Source: Pyropia yezoensis
Lineage: Eukaryota; Rhodophyta; Bangiophyceae; Bangiales; Bangiaceae
Assembly: GCA_009829735.1 (NCBI GenBank)
Contig: CM020619.1
Location: 28,050,063 to 28,114,062 of the forward strand
Direction: 5' to 3'
Length of the DNA stretch: 64,000 nt
In this document: piece by piece, positions 52,375 to 63,785 of the stretch
Numbering within the stretch: the first letter of the stretch is position 1
How the letters are laid out: every line of letters begins with the position of its first letter
Position numbers and translations under genes: made by a program
Notes under the pieces: generated by a model
What the model saw: the letters and a program-made list of their open reading frames with translations, nothing else
The model's database searches: none
Told to the model about the DNA's origin: nothing

Positions 52375-53642
52375 CTAAAGGTCTATTCCATATAGCTAGT
52401 CACTTGAGAAAAGAGTTTTCATTCATGCGCTTCTGGTCGGCTACGGCTCAAACCAGGTGGACCTGATCAGCATCGCGCTCCGGGCCTGTGGTAAAAAAGA
52501 CAGGGCCTGAAACCGTGTTCTTGCGCCGGAGTGCACGCCTGAACAGCACGGAGGGTCCTCCCGCCCATGTGGGGTGGACCGGACACGCCCGTCTTGCCCG
52601 AATGCCGATCGAGATCAAAATGGCGGGTTTTGTGTGTGCACGAACGGGGGTTACATGCTGACCCATTCCTCACCGTAGTAGGATTTACACAGTGTGCGCT
52701 GCGCCAACTTCGTCATCCCGCCGCATCAGAGGACACAGTCGCAGCCGATCATAATCCCGTCGTCGCGGCCAAGGCGTAGGCGATTGCAGTGCGTGTCGCC
52801 ATTGCCTTGGCCGCAAGACAACAGCCCCCCCGCCTCGTACGGAGACCTTCCGGGGACCAATTTTACGTCCACCTGGATTACTCAAGGAGTGCGTCCGGCC
52901 GGCCGTGCGCTCCCCCTCAAAAAATAAAATCGACCCACGTTGTCCACCAGGACAGCCCTCTACTTCGTCAGTCGGTAGAAAGCGCGACGCCGACGCGAGG
53001 GGCCACCACCAGAAGCAGTCTGGCGCGAGGGCGACATAGTGGCAAGCCGAGCCTGAGCGCGCACGGGGCGTGGGGGGGAGGGAGGTGGTAGGGGAGAGTG
53101 CCAGGTGCAACGGCGGTGCAAGCAGTGACGGGTTGCGGTGAAGGGAAGAGGCATGTCTGGCAGCGCTTTAGCCTGACATAGTTCAGTCCAAGTTACTTGT
53201 TTTTTATGTCATTGTACTTCTAAGGTAGCCCCCGTATCCGATTTTTGCGTCAGATCGGCGGTCAGGAACAACAACCTCTGTTCTCCTCTGTCACGGCGAG
53301 GAAGCAATATAGCGTGGAACAGGGGAGAAAAAGCTCGTCCTGGACCTCTAGAGTACCAAAGCACAATGCACCGCGTAGAAGAAGCTCACAAGTGAGAAAA
53401 ACGGAGGAGTTGCCGATTTTTATGAAAGAGTCACACCGCTGTCCTGGCTACAAACAGAGTGATATCTTTTTGAGCGCATGAGACCATCCCTGAAAATACA
53501 AAAAAAACGGCGCTATCTCATGCCTATGAGTACTGTACTCGATAAAAAACGTAAAGTGGTCGCTCCCGGCACGTACTGAGGCATGCGGGAGGCGAGAAGT
53601 CGGGTCACCTCAGGTGACTAGCTATATGGAATTGACCTTTAG
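52375..53642. mobile_element. 1.27-kb element with 34-bp terminal inverted repeats
   Basis: Left end 52375-52408 (CTAAAGGTCTATTCCATATA...) and right end 53609-53642 are inverted copies matching at 32 of 34 bases. The outermost bases read CTA...TAG next to TAT on each side, so a TA or TAT target duplication is possible. The interior has no recognisable transposase; it looks like a nonautonomous DNA transposon. Confidence 0.8.
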
Positions 53643-54050
53643 TATGATGGGGCAGCTGAGAGAAAACTTTTCCCCGGCGGCAAGCTTATAGCTCCACGCC
53701 GGAAACCCCCTCATCGTACTCCCAAGCTCGCTGCCGCTTTGAGAAACATAAGAGACAGTGTCCGAAGACCGCTGTGTGAGAGCGGAGAGGGCTCGCAAGA
53801 AGCGCACGCTATCACATTCAAAAGTCGCAGAAAACGGACGCTTCACTCGCCAATACCCTGGAAGTCGACTCGTGGGCGCTTTCTTCGGTCCGCTTTCTGT
53901 AGCTCATCACGTAATATGTTATTCCAAGCTCGCCATTAACAGTCACCACGAAGCGGTCACAAAGGCTGCGCAGCCAATCTGGGACTGCAGCGTTTTCGGA
54001 TGTGAATCTGTTTCTTCACGGGAATTATGTTTCTAAGCGGGTCAAGGATA
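53643..54050. other. Spacer, moderate GC
   Basis: No gene or repeat seen between two transposon-like elements. Confidence 0.4.
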
Positions 54051-54504
54051 TTGCAGTACCCCGAATTTTGTCTCATGGCGACAATAACAACAACAGACCC
54101 TCAACAGGCCAATGGCATGCCTCAGATGGCGCACCACTGGCCAATGAGTGCTCCGCGTTAGTGAGGAAACAGTGCGATCTGAGACTTTCTCGACATTTCT
54201 GCCCACATCGAAGAGGGAACAGGCATCCGAGGAACCAGATGCGACCTCTCCCAGTGCGCTCTTGAGTGGATCGGGCCGAGATGGAGGGAAATCCGCCGAG
54301 ATCGTGGGAGAAAACAACAGCTCTCTGGCCAACCAGCGTTCGGTACCAGATCTGCCTCGATTGCAGCCAATCATCGCCTGATCAAAAGGAATGCCCCACA
54401 GCACGCTATTGGTCCGCTGCGAGCTCCCAGCACGCGGTTGGCTCATGGCCTTGTTGTCACGCTGTTGCTCTTGTCTCCATGAGACAAAATTCGGGGAACT
54501 GCAA
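54051..54504. mobile_element. 454-bp MITE with 34-bp TIRs and TA duplication
   Basis: Left TIR 54051-54084 starts TTGCAGTACCCCGAATTTTG. The right TIR 54471-54504 is its inverted copy with two mismatches. TA flanks both sides (54049-54050 and 54505-54506). No transposase frame inside. Tc1/mariner- or Stowaway-like by its TA target. Confidence 0.85.
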
Positions 54505-54506
54505 TA

Positions 54507-54800
54507 AGAGCGTCGTTAGACCATTGGATGGCATGAATAATCTGTGCACATTAACATATTTCAATTAAATTATTGGATTAATCATAGATTGTGTGAAAGC
54601 CATCTGGAAGACTTCGTAGATACCTAGATATGAATCAAGAAAGCCTCTCACAAGACAATGACACCTGGACTGCGCAAAAGTTAGGGAGATGGTGAGCGAA
54701 AGGGCGGCGCCTACACTTCATCTCGATAGAAAGCGGCGAGGCTTGCGGTCATGAAAGAGTTATAGCTCTGTCTTCAAGATCGAAGAACGCATGGAATGTA
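54507..54800. other. Spacer
   Basis: Short AT-richer spacer (TTCAATTAAATTATTGGATT at 54560-54579) between two elements. No gene. Confidence 0.4.
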
Positions 54801-56101
54801 CAGGGGGGGGACAATAGTATGGATCGCCCGAATTCGATGCTGACTAAGCCCCCCTAGGCTCTTCTGCGTGCTGCCCTTTGATCCGTTCCGTCGGGAGAGT
54901 TGACACTAGCATACCGCCTTCTTCACCCGTACAAACCACTATGGAGCGTCCCAAGCGCGGCAAAGAGGTGCCTGCGGCGACCAGGGCTGCCTTAGCGGCA
55001 CAAGTCGAGGCGGGTCTGACCAACCGGAGGGTGGCTGAGGCGCTGACGGTGCCCGTCGGAACCGTTTCCAAGATTGCTGTGCGTGTGCGTCGCGGGATGT
55101 CCCCCTACCCCCGCCATCGGTGGGGGCGGCCGCGCCTCCTCGACGTCAGGGGGGGTGCGGTACCTGCAGCTGGTGGTCTCTCGGAGTTGGCGCGCCACCG
55201 TCGAGCAGCTGAAGGCGCAGTTCAACCTCGGCATGCCTCGGCATGTGAGTCAACGCTCCGTCGGGCGCTACCTTCATCGAATGGCGCTGCTCACCTATGC
55301 CGCGGTCACTAAGCCGTACCTGACGACATCCCACGTGTCACGCCGCCTAGCGTTTGGTCACGCACCCTCCGCCTGGTCTCTTGCTGAGTGGGGAGCTGGA
55401 GGATTTTCCGACGAGAGCTCAATCACGGTCCGCCCCGCTAGGGGAGAAGGTCAGGTTTGGAGGCGGCCAAACGAGCGTTACTTGCCTGTTTTTCTGCGCC
55501 CATGGTTCAACTCTGGCCGTTCAGCAATGTCTGTCTGGGCAGCGTTCTCCTCGCGCGGCAGAAATCCTCTGGTGCGCATTGGTGATCGAATCTTCCAGGT
55601 TAAGAATATGGACATCAATCACGAGTACCTCCTACCGCTCGTGGAGAGGCGCCACGGCGAAGCGCTCAATTTTATCTTAATGGAGGACAACTGTGGGCCG
55701 CACCGGGCTATCAATGTGGCGATGTACCCCCCCATGCTGCCGCTTCACGGCCTGCTGCGCCTCGACTGGGCCCCGCAGTCACCTGACATGAACCCGATTG
55801 AGAACGTATGGAGCGTTCTTGAAACCCGTCTACGGGCGCAGGTGCACATGCCTACGGTCTCTTCAAGGCGCCATGTGAGGAGTGGGATGGCCTGCCGGAC
55901 AGTTTTTTTTTTTGTATCTTGTGGATGTCAATGCCCAGTCTGGCTGGGGCTTTGGTGCGGGCTGGCGGGCACGCCACCAGATACTCAGTCAAGTTGCCAC
56001 TTGCGCACGTATGGGCCACTTTTTTCTGACCCACGGGGTGCATTGGGTGCGATATTGAAGGAAAGTGGCCCAGGCGATCCACACTTTTGTTCCCCCCCCT
56101 G
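54801..56101 (+). mobile_element. Tc1/mariner element, 1.3 kb, TIRs and TA duplication intact
   Basis: Left end CAGGGGGGGGACAATAGTAT then GGATCGCC; the right end is the inverted copy (CAGGGGGGGGAACAAAAGTG then TGGATCGCC), ~28-bp TIRs with a few differences. TA at 54799-54800 and 56102-56103. Size, TIRs and the coded DDE transposase all fit Tc1/mariner. Confidence 0.9.
54941..56029 (+). pseudogene. Tc1/mariner-type DD37E transposase, broken by two frameshifts
   Basis: Reads in three segments. Segment 1 (54941 to ~55150): helix-turn-helix AAQVEAGLTNRRVAEALTVP, VGTVSKIAV, and GRPRLLD. Segment 2 (after a G run near 55149-55155, shifted frame): ATVEQLKAQFN, first catalytic Asp in FSDESS, VWRRPNERYLP, SVWAAFS, second Asp in MEDNCGPHR (codon 55686), and DWAPQSPDMNPIENVW with the Glu codon at 55800. 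Segment 3 (shifted again near 55865-55880): EEWDGLPDS and a typical family C-terminus with a stop at 56027-56029. There are 37 residues between the second Asp and the Glu, so the triad is DD37E. The element is probably inactive. It is described as found, with no reconstruction. Confidence 0.85.
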
Positions 56102-56103
56102 TA

Positions 56104-59100
56104 CCACACGCGGGTCTCGACGTGCGAGCGCGCTCCCACGGTGCAGTGGGTATTAAACAATGTACCTATAATTCCGCGCATCGGGCCTGATTTGACGACG
56201 CATGCATTCGCAAGGTGGCCCTTAGTGTAGCGTTATGGCCCTCACAGACCCCGCGACTACACACACACAGGAAACCACAGAGAGGCCAGGAAGTAACACG
56301 TAAGAGCCCAAGCGTGGTCCACTCGCCCACCCCGCCAGAGGTAAAGGTAACAAGGACAAAAGCCCGAGGGAGCAAGAACCCAAAGCACTGTCGATTTTAA
56401 AAGACAGCCCCTGGGAGAGCCCGGAGCTACTCTCAAGAACCTTCATTCTGGCACCTCCAGGGGCCCAGAGCGGGGCCCCCAGAGGGCGCTCCCAGCGGGC
56501 AAAGTGCCAGCAAGGCACCGGCCTCTCACCAGGCCAACTATCGAGAAGACAGCGAGATTCCCCCCACACACAAATGTCAATCCCCCAAAAAACCCAGTGG
56601 GAAAAAGGGGAAAGACACAAAATCACGCAAGAAAAACAATACGAAAATCACGCAAATGACAATGGGGGTCAACACGCCTACAACCCGGGCAAGTCCTCGA
56701 GTCGGATGGGCCAATCAGGGCTCCGGGTGTGTCGCCACTACACCGGGCCACCTGGCCAAGGATCCCCGGCTAGCGTAGGGCTCCACGTAAGATTGCCGAA
56801 CGGGTCTCACGTCACCTCACCGTGGACCCGCCTGTCCTCAAAGACCAGAATGCCACACACAGGGCTTCTGAGGGCCAAAAAACGCGCATAAAACGTGCAC
56901 AACCACGACCACGACCTGGAGGGCGCTTTCTTTCTCTCCATTTCTTGCCTACGAGGACCAGGAAGTAAGAGCTACGTCCTCATGTAAGAAGTGATGCTCG
57001 TTGTTCAGTACCGGCTGAGATAGCCAAAATTCCGCGACCGTTGGCAGTAAATTCTCGGATGTAACAATCCGAAATGCACATGTTCCGTGAGATTCTAAAC
57101 ACCAGTGCGGAGCAATGTTCTGCGAACGAGCAGCAGCAAAGCAGAATCATACCAACCCTCGATGCAATATGGTGCTGCCCGCCCATCCTTCCACAAAGGA
57201 TGTGTCGTTTCAGACACGTTTCGCAGCGCAAGCGTCTGAGTGTCCGCCACATCGAGCGAAGAAGAATTTCCCCAGGTAAACTAAGCGGTGACCGCGAAGC
57301 CCCCGCCACGACGCGAGCGCCAAGTACGGCCTGGACCTGTGGTCCCTTACTTTTGAGGACACCATCGTCGTCGTGGCGTTTGACATGATTCTGCGCGCCG
57401 GCAGATACTTGACCAGGCGCCTGCTGCGCACTGGTGAGTAGCAAGCATGATCAGTTGCTGAAGAATGAGTCGGTCCGCCTCAACCTCGCAGCAGGTCACA
57501 GGAGAAGTCCAGAAAATATTCTCACTGTCAATGTCGCACTCGCGATTTGGTTGGCTTGTTTGATTCCGTCAGGTCTGACAAGCGATTCGAGTTGACCTCT
57601 GCTGGCAGGTGAGAGCTCGAGGGAGCTGATATCTGACAAATTGTCGTCCGATGCAGCGTCCTGTCACCGACGACAAGCTTGGAGCCGTCTGTTCGAACCC
57701 GCACGGGCCGCTGTGGGCTGCTCACACATGCCGCAGTCCGGACACGCCGATCCTATTGGCTGCTGGAGAGATTGAACCCGGCTTTGGACCACGCTCGCTG
57801 TGGACCTGATGTGCAGAGCTGTGGAGTGCGCAGGGCCCTCACAGCCAAGGAATTGAACAGATAAATCTCAGCTTCCCCCCGGCGCCGCCGCTTTTCGCTG
57901 CCACCGCCCCCGCACTTGCCTGCCAGCGCGCCCCCGCCCACCCTTCGCCGGCGCCCCGACCGTCCCACCCGAGCGCGTCCCCCCTGCCCTGCCTTGAGCC
58001 CCGGCGCGCCAAACCTGCACTCGTCAGCATCCTATGGCTGCGCCCCTCCTGAAACATCCACCGCATCGCACTCTTCCCCCCACACCGCCCTCTCATTTCA
58101 TTGTGCCCACTCAATGACCTACCCGCCTTCTTATCGCCTTCCAGCCGCACCCCATGGTCGAACCTCTCGAGTCCCACTCTCATCCATCACACATGGCCCC
58201 TGAAATGGACGGGTACAGTCTCAACAAAATAGAATCACCAATCATAGCGAACGCGGTCCACCGAAATCGAAGCTTACCTCTCCCTTCCCTCCCGTAATTA
58301 AAAGCAGGATGACCAGGGCGTGCGCGCATGCCGTCAGCAGGGGCATGTGTATGTGCGCCGCCAGCGATAAGCGGGACAGGGGACTGTCAGTCCTCTGTGG
58401 TGAGAGGGGCACTATTGTGGTGGTGGGCAACCGGGTAGTGCGGCGTCCCCTTTTACTTCTGTTGGCGAGCTGGCCAGGGTCGCACAAGGATTGGGAGTGG
58501 TGAATGGTTGGCGTTGTATGCTAAGGGGGGGGGTGCAGGTGGAGCCGCGTTATCCTGGAGGTAGTAGAGCATGAGAGTTTGGCCTGATGGGGGACGAGGG
58601 GTGGCAGGGGAAGCTGCGCCTTGCGTTGGTATTGTGTGGGTTGCGTTCTGAAACGGTTCTGTATGCTGCACTCTTGCATCGTTTTTGCGCTTTGCTCGCT
58701 ACGATTTCTGCTCTCGCCACCAGGCGTACAAATTCTTACCCCGCCTTTGGGCTCATCTGCTGCCATGTGTCCAGTTTTTCGTCCCCCTTGCTCGTCTTCA
58801 CCGCACAATATAGATTTTGGGCAGAGGCATGGGAAGTTTTGGGTTCGTGGTGGGGCTTGGTGGCGCGTCTTTTTGGGGGCGGGCTTCCACATAGAATAGA
58901 CGGGGGCGTCAGGAGGGAGAGATGGGGGCCAGCGTTGCATGGTTTCTGCATCGGTTGGTGCGTTTGCCCGTGGCCAGTCTTTGTCGGTGAGGATGACGGG
59001 AACGACGATTGTCGTGAAGTCGTGTGAGGAAAGCGTCACACGGCTGATCATCGGCGACCGGAACCACATGCAACTCAATCACACACACTGCATGGCGTTG

Positions 59101-60841
59101 TATTTCACAATTTTCCACTGCAACGTACTGCAACATCACGCGAAGACCGTCCACTGATGAAAAAGAGCACCACTGCAATACATGTCATGACTTGTGCTTC
59201 GCCGCATCTTCTTGTATTTCCCTGCAACACAGATCCCTCATGCACATCACCGCTTCTCACACACTGGCCATCGCGACTCCGACAGTCGCATCGGACAAGC
59301 TGGTCGAGTCACGGACGACGAAACATCGACCTTTCGTTCTCCACGCCTACACGCCCGGCCGCCAGTGTCGTCTTCGTTCAAAATACATCGCTGAAGAGTC
59401 CACCAATTCTTCCGACCGGACCAGATCGCGCGGTCCGGACGTTTCAGGACATCTGATTGACCACACAGCCTCGCCCGAGCCTCCATTCACGCAGGCTTCT
59501 TTTTGGCATCCCCTCCTGAACATGCTCATTTGCGCATCTACCGACGCCAGTGAGCTGATTCTGGACTCAGCTTGTCTTAAATCGCACCAAGATCCTCCAC
59601 AAGTGATGATCCAGTTCCCGGCTCGCACCCCTCCCACATCACCACGCGAAGCACCTCCCGAGAATCGTCATTGGGGAGGGGCACGGTGCCTTCTGCGCCC
59701 AAGTCAGAGGACTGTCGACTTGGTGCAGTCAGCGAAGAGCAAGAGCCTGTACGTCTGAGTGTCCATGATTGAAGATTTCACCGAATCGCCTCTCCTTGCC
59801 ACGTCCTGAGCAATCCCCACCCCTCTTTCCCAAAATTCTCATCTGACTCCACAAATCCTGGTCAATCGCAGCTCCGGAAGCTCTCTGCCTCCCCGCCCCC
59901 CCGCGCCCCCCCAGCCCTCCCAGTTGCTCATGTTGACCCCCCCTCCAAGAAGGGCTCTCAATACATCAATTCAGCTCTTGGAGCTTGTTCGGGAGGACGA
60001 ATGACGACGGGAGCAAGACGCTGGGCTCATTCGACAGCGTGATCCCCCGCTCCCGGGCAAGCTACTGCGACGTAAAAAAATATCCCGCAGGGGCATGGAG
60101 GACTGACAAGCTACCAAATCGGTCTCACTTCAGAGTTCTTCTCGAGAAGGTTAGTAGACCTTAATTGTTCATAATAAGTCTCATTCGACACCACTATCGT
60201 GAATTTGCATAGGGGCACCATCGCGTTCTGGTTGGTCGATGTGATGATATGTTTTGAAAACGTTGCATTTCCGCATGTTCTCTTGATGACTTACGTTAGA
60301 ATGCTCGAGCACTCCGAAATTGGGGATGCATCAAGTACGTTTTTGTCAGTATTTGAACATTCCGTGTGCGCAAGTACAGGATCTTTCGTTGAACTCTCAC
60401 AGAATCTGAACAGAGTGGGCAGACTCTTGCACGGGCTTGCTCCATATGAAGATTATGTGCTTGACCAATCAGCGCAATCCGCCACCACCACTTGGCGCCC
60501 AATGAATGAACTGGTGGCTACCGTCGCTGCGGTGGAGACCGCACGCCATTAAATGCGTGTGGAGCACGAACCGGGCTTGCCACACATTGCCCCCTCCACC
60601 CACCGCCTTGCCTCCACCTCACCCGCCCCTCCACGCCCCGCTCGCACTCCCCTCCATCCCCTGCAAGCGCTCTCCCGGACTGCCCCTTCTCCAACCGTGT
60701 CGTCTCCCATTCCTTTCCTGCTCCCCCCCCACCCCCCCCCGTCTCCACCCCCCGCGCCCCCCTTCTCTCCATCTCCTCTCCCACTTCCCCGCACCCGTGC
60801 CCCCCCCCCCACCCCCCCCTCTCCACCCCTCGCGCCCCCCC
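56104..60841. other. 4.7-kb region without recognisable genes
   Basis: Near 50-55% GC, few G/C runs. Short frames only, none with motifs I know. A CGGCGACCGGAACCAC word at 59052-59067 matches the inner end of the inverted repeat at 63786-64000, possibly a solitary element end. From ~60580 the sequence becomes pyrimidine-rich and leads into the tandem array. Confidence 0.4.
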
Positions 60842-61935
60842 CGCTTCCCTCCATCTCCTCTCCCGCTTCCCCGCACCCACACTCTTCCTTTTCCGCTTAC
60901 TCTTCTTGTCCACCACTCAGGTATGTGCGGAGGATGCCATGGGTGGTGCATGTGGGTGGATCGGCTGGACGGAGCTGCTCTGGTGATGTACGTGGGTGTG
61001 TGCGCGGGGAGCTGCTCGCGCGGTGGTACGAGAGGGCGTGTGGGAGGGTGGCAGTTGCCGTGCTGGCGGCGGTGGGAAGACGATACACATGGGGGTGCCA
61101 TACATGCACAGTTCCACGTCATGCACTACATTGGCTTGCATTTCTCTGCAACTGCGTCGCGTTGGCTTGCAGTCATCTGCACTATCTTGCATATTCACCA
61201 GTGTTCTACTCGCTACGCACCTTTCGCAGGTTCCCCTGGATCTTCTTCTTGTCGAGCTGGCGTCCTCCCTTCCCTTTTCACCCCCCGCACTCCCCCCGCT
61301 TCCCTCCATCGCCTCTCCCGCTTCCCCGCACCCACGCTCTTCCTTTTCCGCTTACTCTTCTTGTCCACCACTCAGGTATGTGCGGAGGATGCCATGGGTG
61401 GTGCATGTGGGTGGATCGGCTGGACGGAGCTGCTCTGGTGATGTACGTGGGTGTGTGCGCGGGGGGCTGCCCACGAGGTGGTACGAGAGGGCGTGTGGGA
61501 CGGTGGCAGTTGCCGTGGTGGTGGCGGTAGGAAGACGATACACATGGGGGTGCCATACATGCACAGTTCCATGTCATGCGCTACATTGGCTTGCATTTGC
61601 CTGCATGTGCGTTGCGTTGGCTTGCAATTACCTGCATGTTTTTGATATTCACTAGTTTTTTGCCCGCTACGTACCTTTCGCAGTTCCCTCTCAATGTGAT
61701 CCTTACCGCGCTGGTGTCCTCTCTTCCTTCCCTTCCGCCCCCGGCTTCCCGCCTCCCCTCCACGCGATTTCACACCCCCCGGCCCTCTCTCCCTCTTCCC
61801 CTTGGTCTTTCTGTGTACCCATCAGATATGCGCAGAGTATGCCGTGAGTGGTGCATGTGGATGGATGAGCCGGACGCAGCTGCTATGGTGATTTAGGTGG
61901 GTGCGTCGGCGCGTGGATGCGTCTGCTGTGGTACG
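60842..61935. repeat. Tandem array of ~455-bp monomers (2.4 copies)
   Basis: Copy A starts about 60842 and copy B about 61297, exactly 455 bp apart over long stretches (e.g. CTTCCTTTTCCGCTTACTCT, then GTATGTGCGGAGGATGCCAT at 60921 and 61376). A diverged third copy is recognisable from ~61750 to ~61935 (ATATGCGCAGAGTATGCCGT at 61826, offset 450). Frames inside are duplicated along with it and are not credible genes. Confidence 0.85.
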
Positions 61936-62365
61936 GGAGGACATGTGGGCAGGAGGCCGCGGGCGTAGTTGTGTGCGTCGGGTGACGGCGAGTACAGGCG
62001 GCGGCGCGTGGGAGCACCAGCAGGCGTGCGGAGTGTCTGGCGGGATCCGTTGAACGGTGTGTCTGTCCACTGTGTCAGGGACGGCGGGTGTCTGGGGCGG
62101 CGCAGACACTGCGGCGAGGCATTGACGTCGATGCGGCAAGTGGCTGTGACTGTGTCTGTCTCTGGTGTGTGTCTGTGCCTGTGTCTATTCACGTGGTCAG
62201 GCAGCTCCAGGTGGCCCGCCTCTGTAATACGTGTCCAAATGCTTTGAGAAGGTGCTGAGTAACAACTAAAGTGAAGAAAAATGGATGAGCGATTCCACAA
62301 GGACCGGAATAAAAGGGGCCGTCATCCGGCGTCATCCGGACTGTGCCGGATACGCACTGTAGTGG
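61936..62365. other. Spacer
   Basis: TG/GTGTCTG-rich sequence, no gene seen. Confidence 0.4.
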
Positions 62366-62580
62366 CCTATTCAACTCTATGTGCTTCACACTGCAATCTA
62401 GCTTGCATTGAGGTGTGTTACGGGATGCAATACACGTGGTGTATGGTGCATCACACGAATCTTGCTGCCCTTTTTCGGTGCCTGAGTTGCAAGCATCTGC
62501 CTATATCTACTGCATTTCAAACATGCGTTGAAATACAGGAAAACATGCAGTGAAATACAGTGGCTCCGGTCGCCGACGAT
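62366..62580 (+). repeat. Left arm of a ≥215-bp inverted repeat
   Basis: Pairs base for base with 63786-64000 in reverse complement; I find one mismatch (CTCCGG versus TTCCGG). The arms begin CCTATTCAACTCTATGTGCT and end CGCCGACGAT at the inner edge. The 1,205 bp between the arms hold no recognised gene. The outer limit is unknown because the partner arm reaches the window end. Confidence 0.95.
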
Positions 62581-63785
62581 GTGAGGAACAAACCACAACA
62601 GGGGAGCCCTCAACATACTCGTGGGGGTGTCAGCGGGCCCTGCCAGCCAATAGGGCGGCAGAGTGCGGGGAAGAGGACGGTGGTCTTGACGGGGGTGGGT
62701 CTGGGGAGGAAAATGGGCGCGACGTCGGTGGGGATCGAGGGAACAAAGGGTAAACGGTGCCTTTCGTCTGTGTCTGTGGTTGTTCCCCGCCGGCCCCCCC
62801 CAGTGGCGCCGAGAACCACGCATCATATACTCGCGTCGGGGCACCCGAGGTGCCCCAAAGCATGCATTTCCCTGTCGCTTCACCGGGCGGCACTAGAGGG
62901 TCAAAAATCAAGGCATGGCTATCACAACAAAGCAACGGCGGGCGTGTGCCCCTAAAGCAGGCAGCACCAGTTCGCCCGAAACGAGGGGGGTCCCGCAGAT
63001 GGCGCCCAGCGCCAGCCGGCTCCAAGCGCTGGTCGGCCACGAGGTCCGACCGGCTGTAAGGGCCAGCGGGGCCAAATTCAATCAATCCCTTGGCCGCGCA
63101 TTCAGTCATCAACCAGCTGGCTGAATCCAGTCCATCCGAAAGCCGGTGAGCCAGTCATATCGCACTCAGCCGCCAGCGAGGGTGTGTGGTGTCCTCGGTG
63201 TCGGTTAATCATGTGGCTCGTCCTTGATGCCAGCTTTCGACCTGCGCAGAGAATAATGTTCTGGCAGCCCAGACGGGGATGTCCGCCAGTAGTTGGTCGA
63301 CAATGTCACTCGTTCCTTGTTGTCGAGTTTCGACATCCATGACCAGGTTCCGTCAGTGCGTTGACGGCGGCTTTCGTATGGCCAGCTGATATTCGCAGAA
63401 TGTCAGGGGTACAGCGCGGTGTCGCCAAGGGTAGTGGGGAGGTGATATGTCTTGAAAGGAGTTAGCGGAGCAGGACATGCGAGGGGAGGTCCCAGTCCTT
63501 ATCCCCTGGATTTCAGGCGTGGATTCAAGGCACAACTCCGTACAGGAGAATAGATGAAAAGTCGGTGGTGGGCGTCGTCTCGTGAGGAAGATGGTGGATG
63601 CACCTAGACGCTGCATGAAAAAACTGGCGGATAACAGTTGAATGAAATGAAAACGAAAATCCAGCGGGCGGGTCATACTCCAAGAAGGTGTCCCGCTCAC
63701 TGCCCAACATTCTTTGCCGCACTCCCACACCACTGCCCCGCTAGCCCTCATAAGCGCGGCATGTGCCAAAAATGGACCGCCCCAT
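62581..63785. other. Loop region of the inverted repeat, no gene recognised
   Basis: Short frames only (e.g. 62630-63112 minus); no transposase motif seen. Confidence 0.4.

Noticed and set aside
57685..57710. tRNA-like T-loop word GTTCGAACCC
   Set aside because: No matching acceptor, D or anticodon stems around it.
60506..61655. Several 100-325 codon frames in the 455-bp array
   Set aside because: Duplicated with the satellite monomers, pyrimidine-rich, no conserved features.
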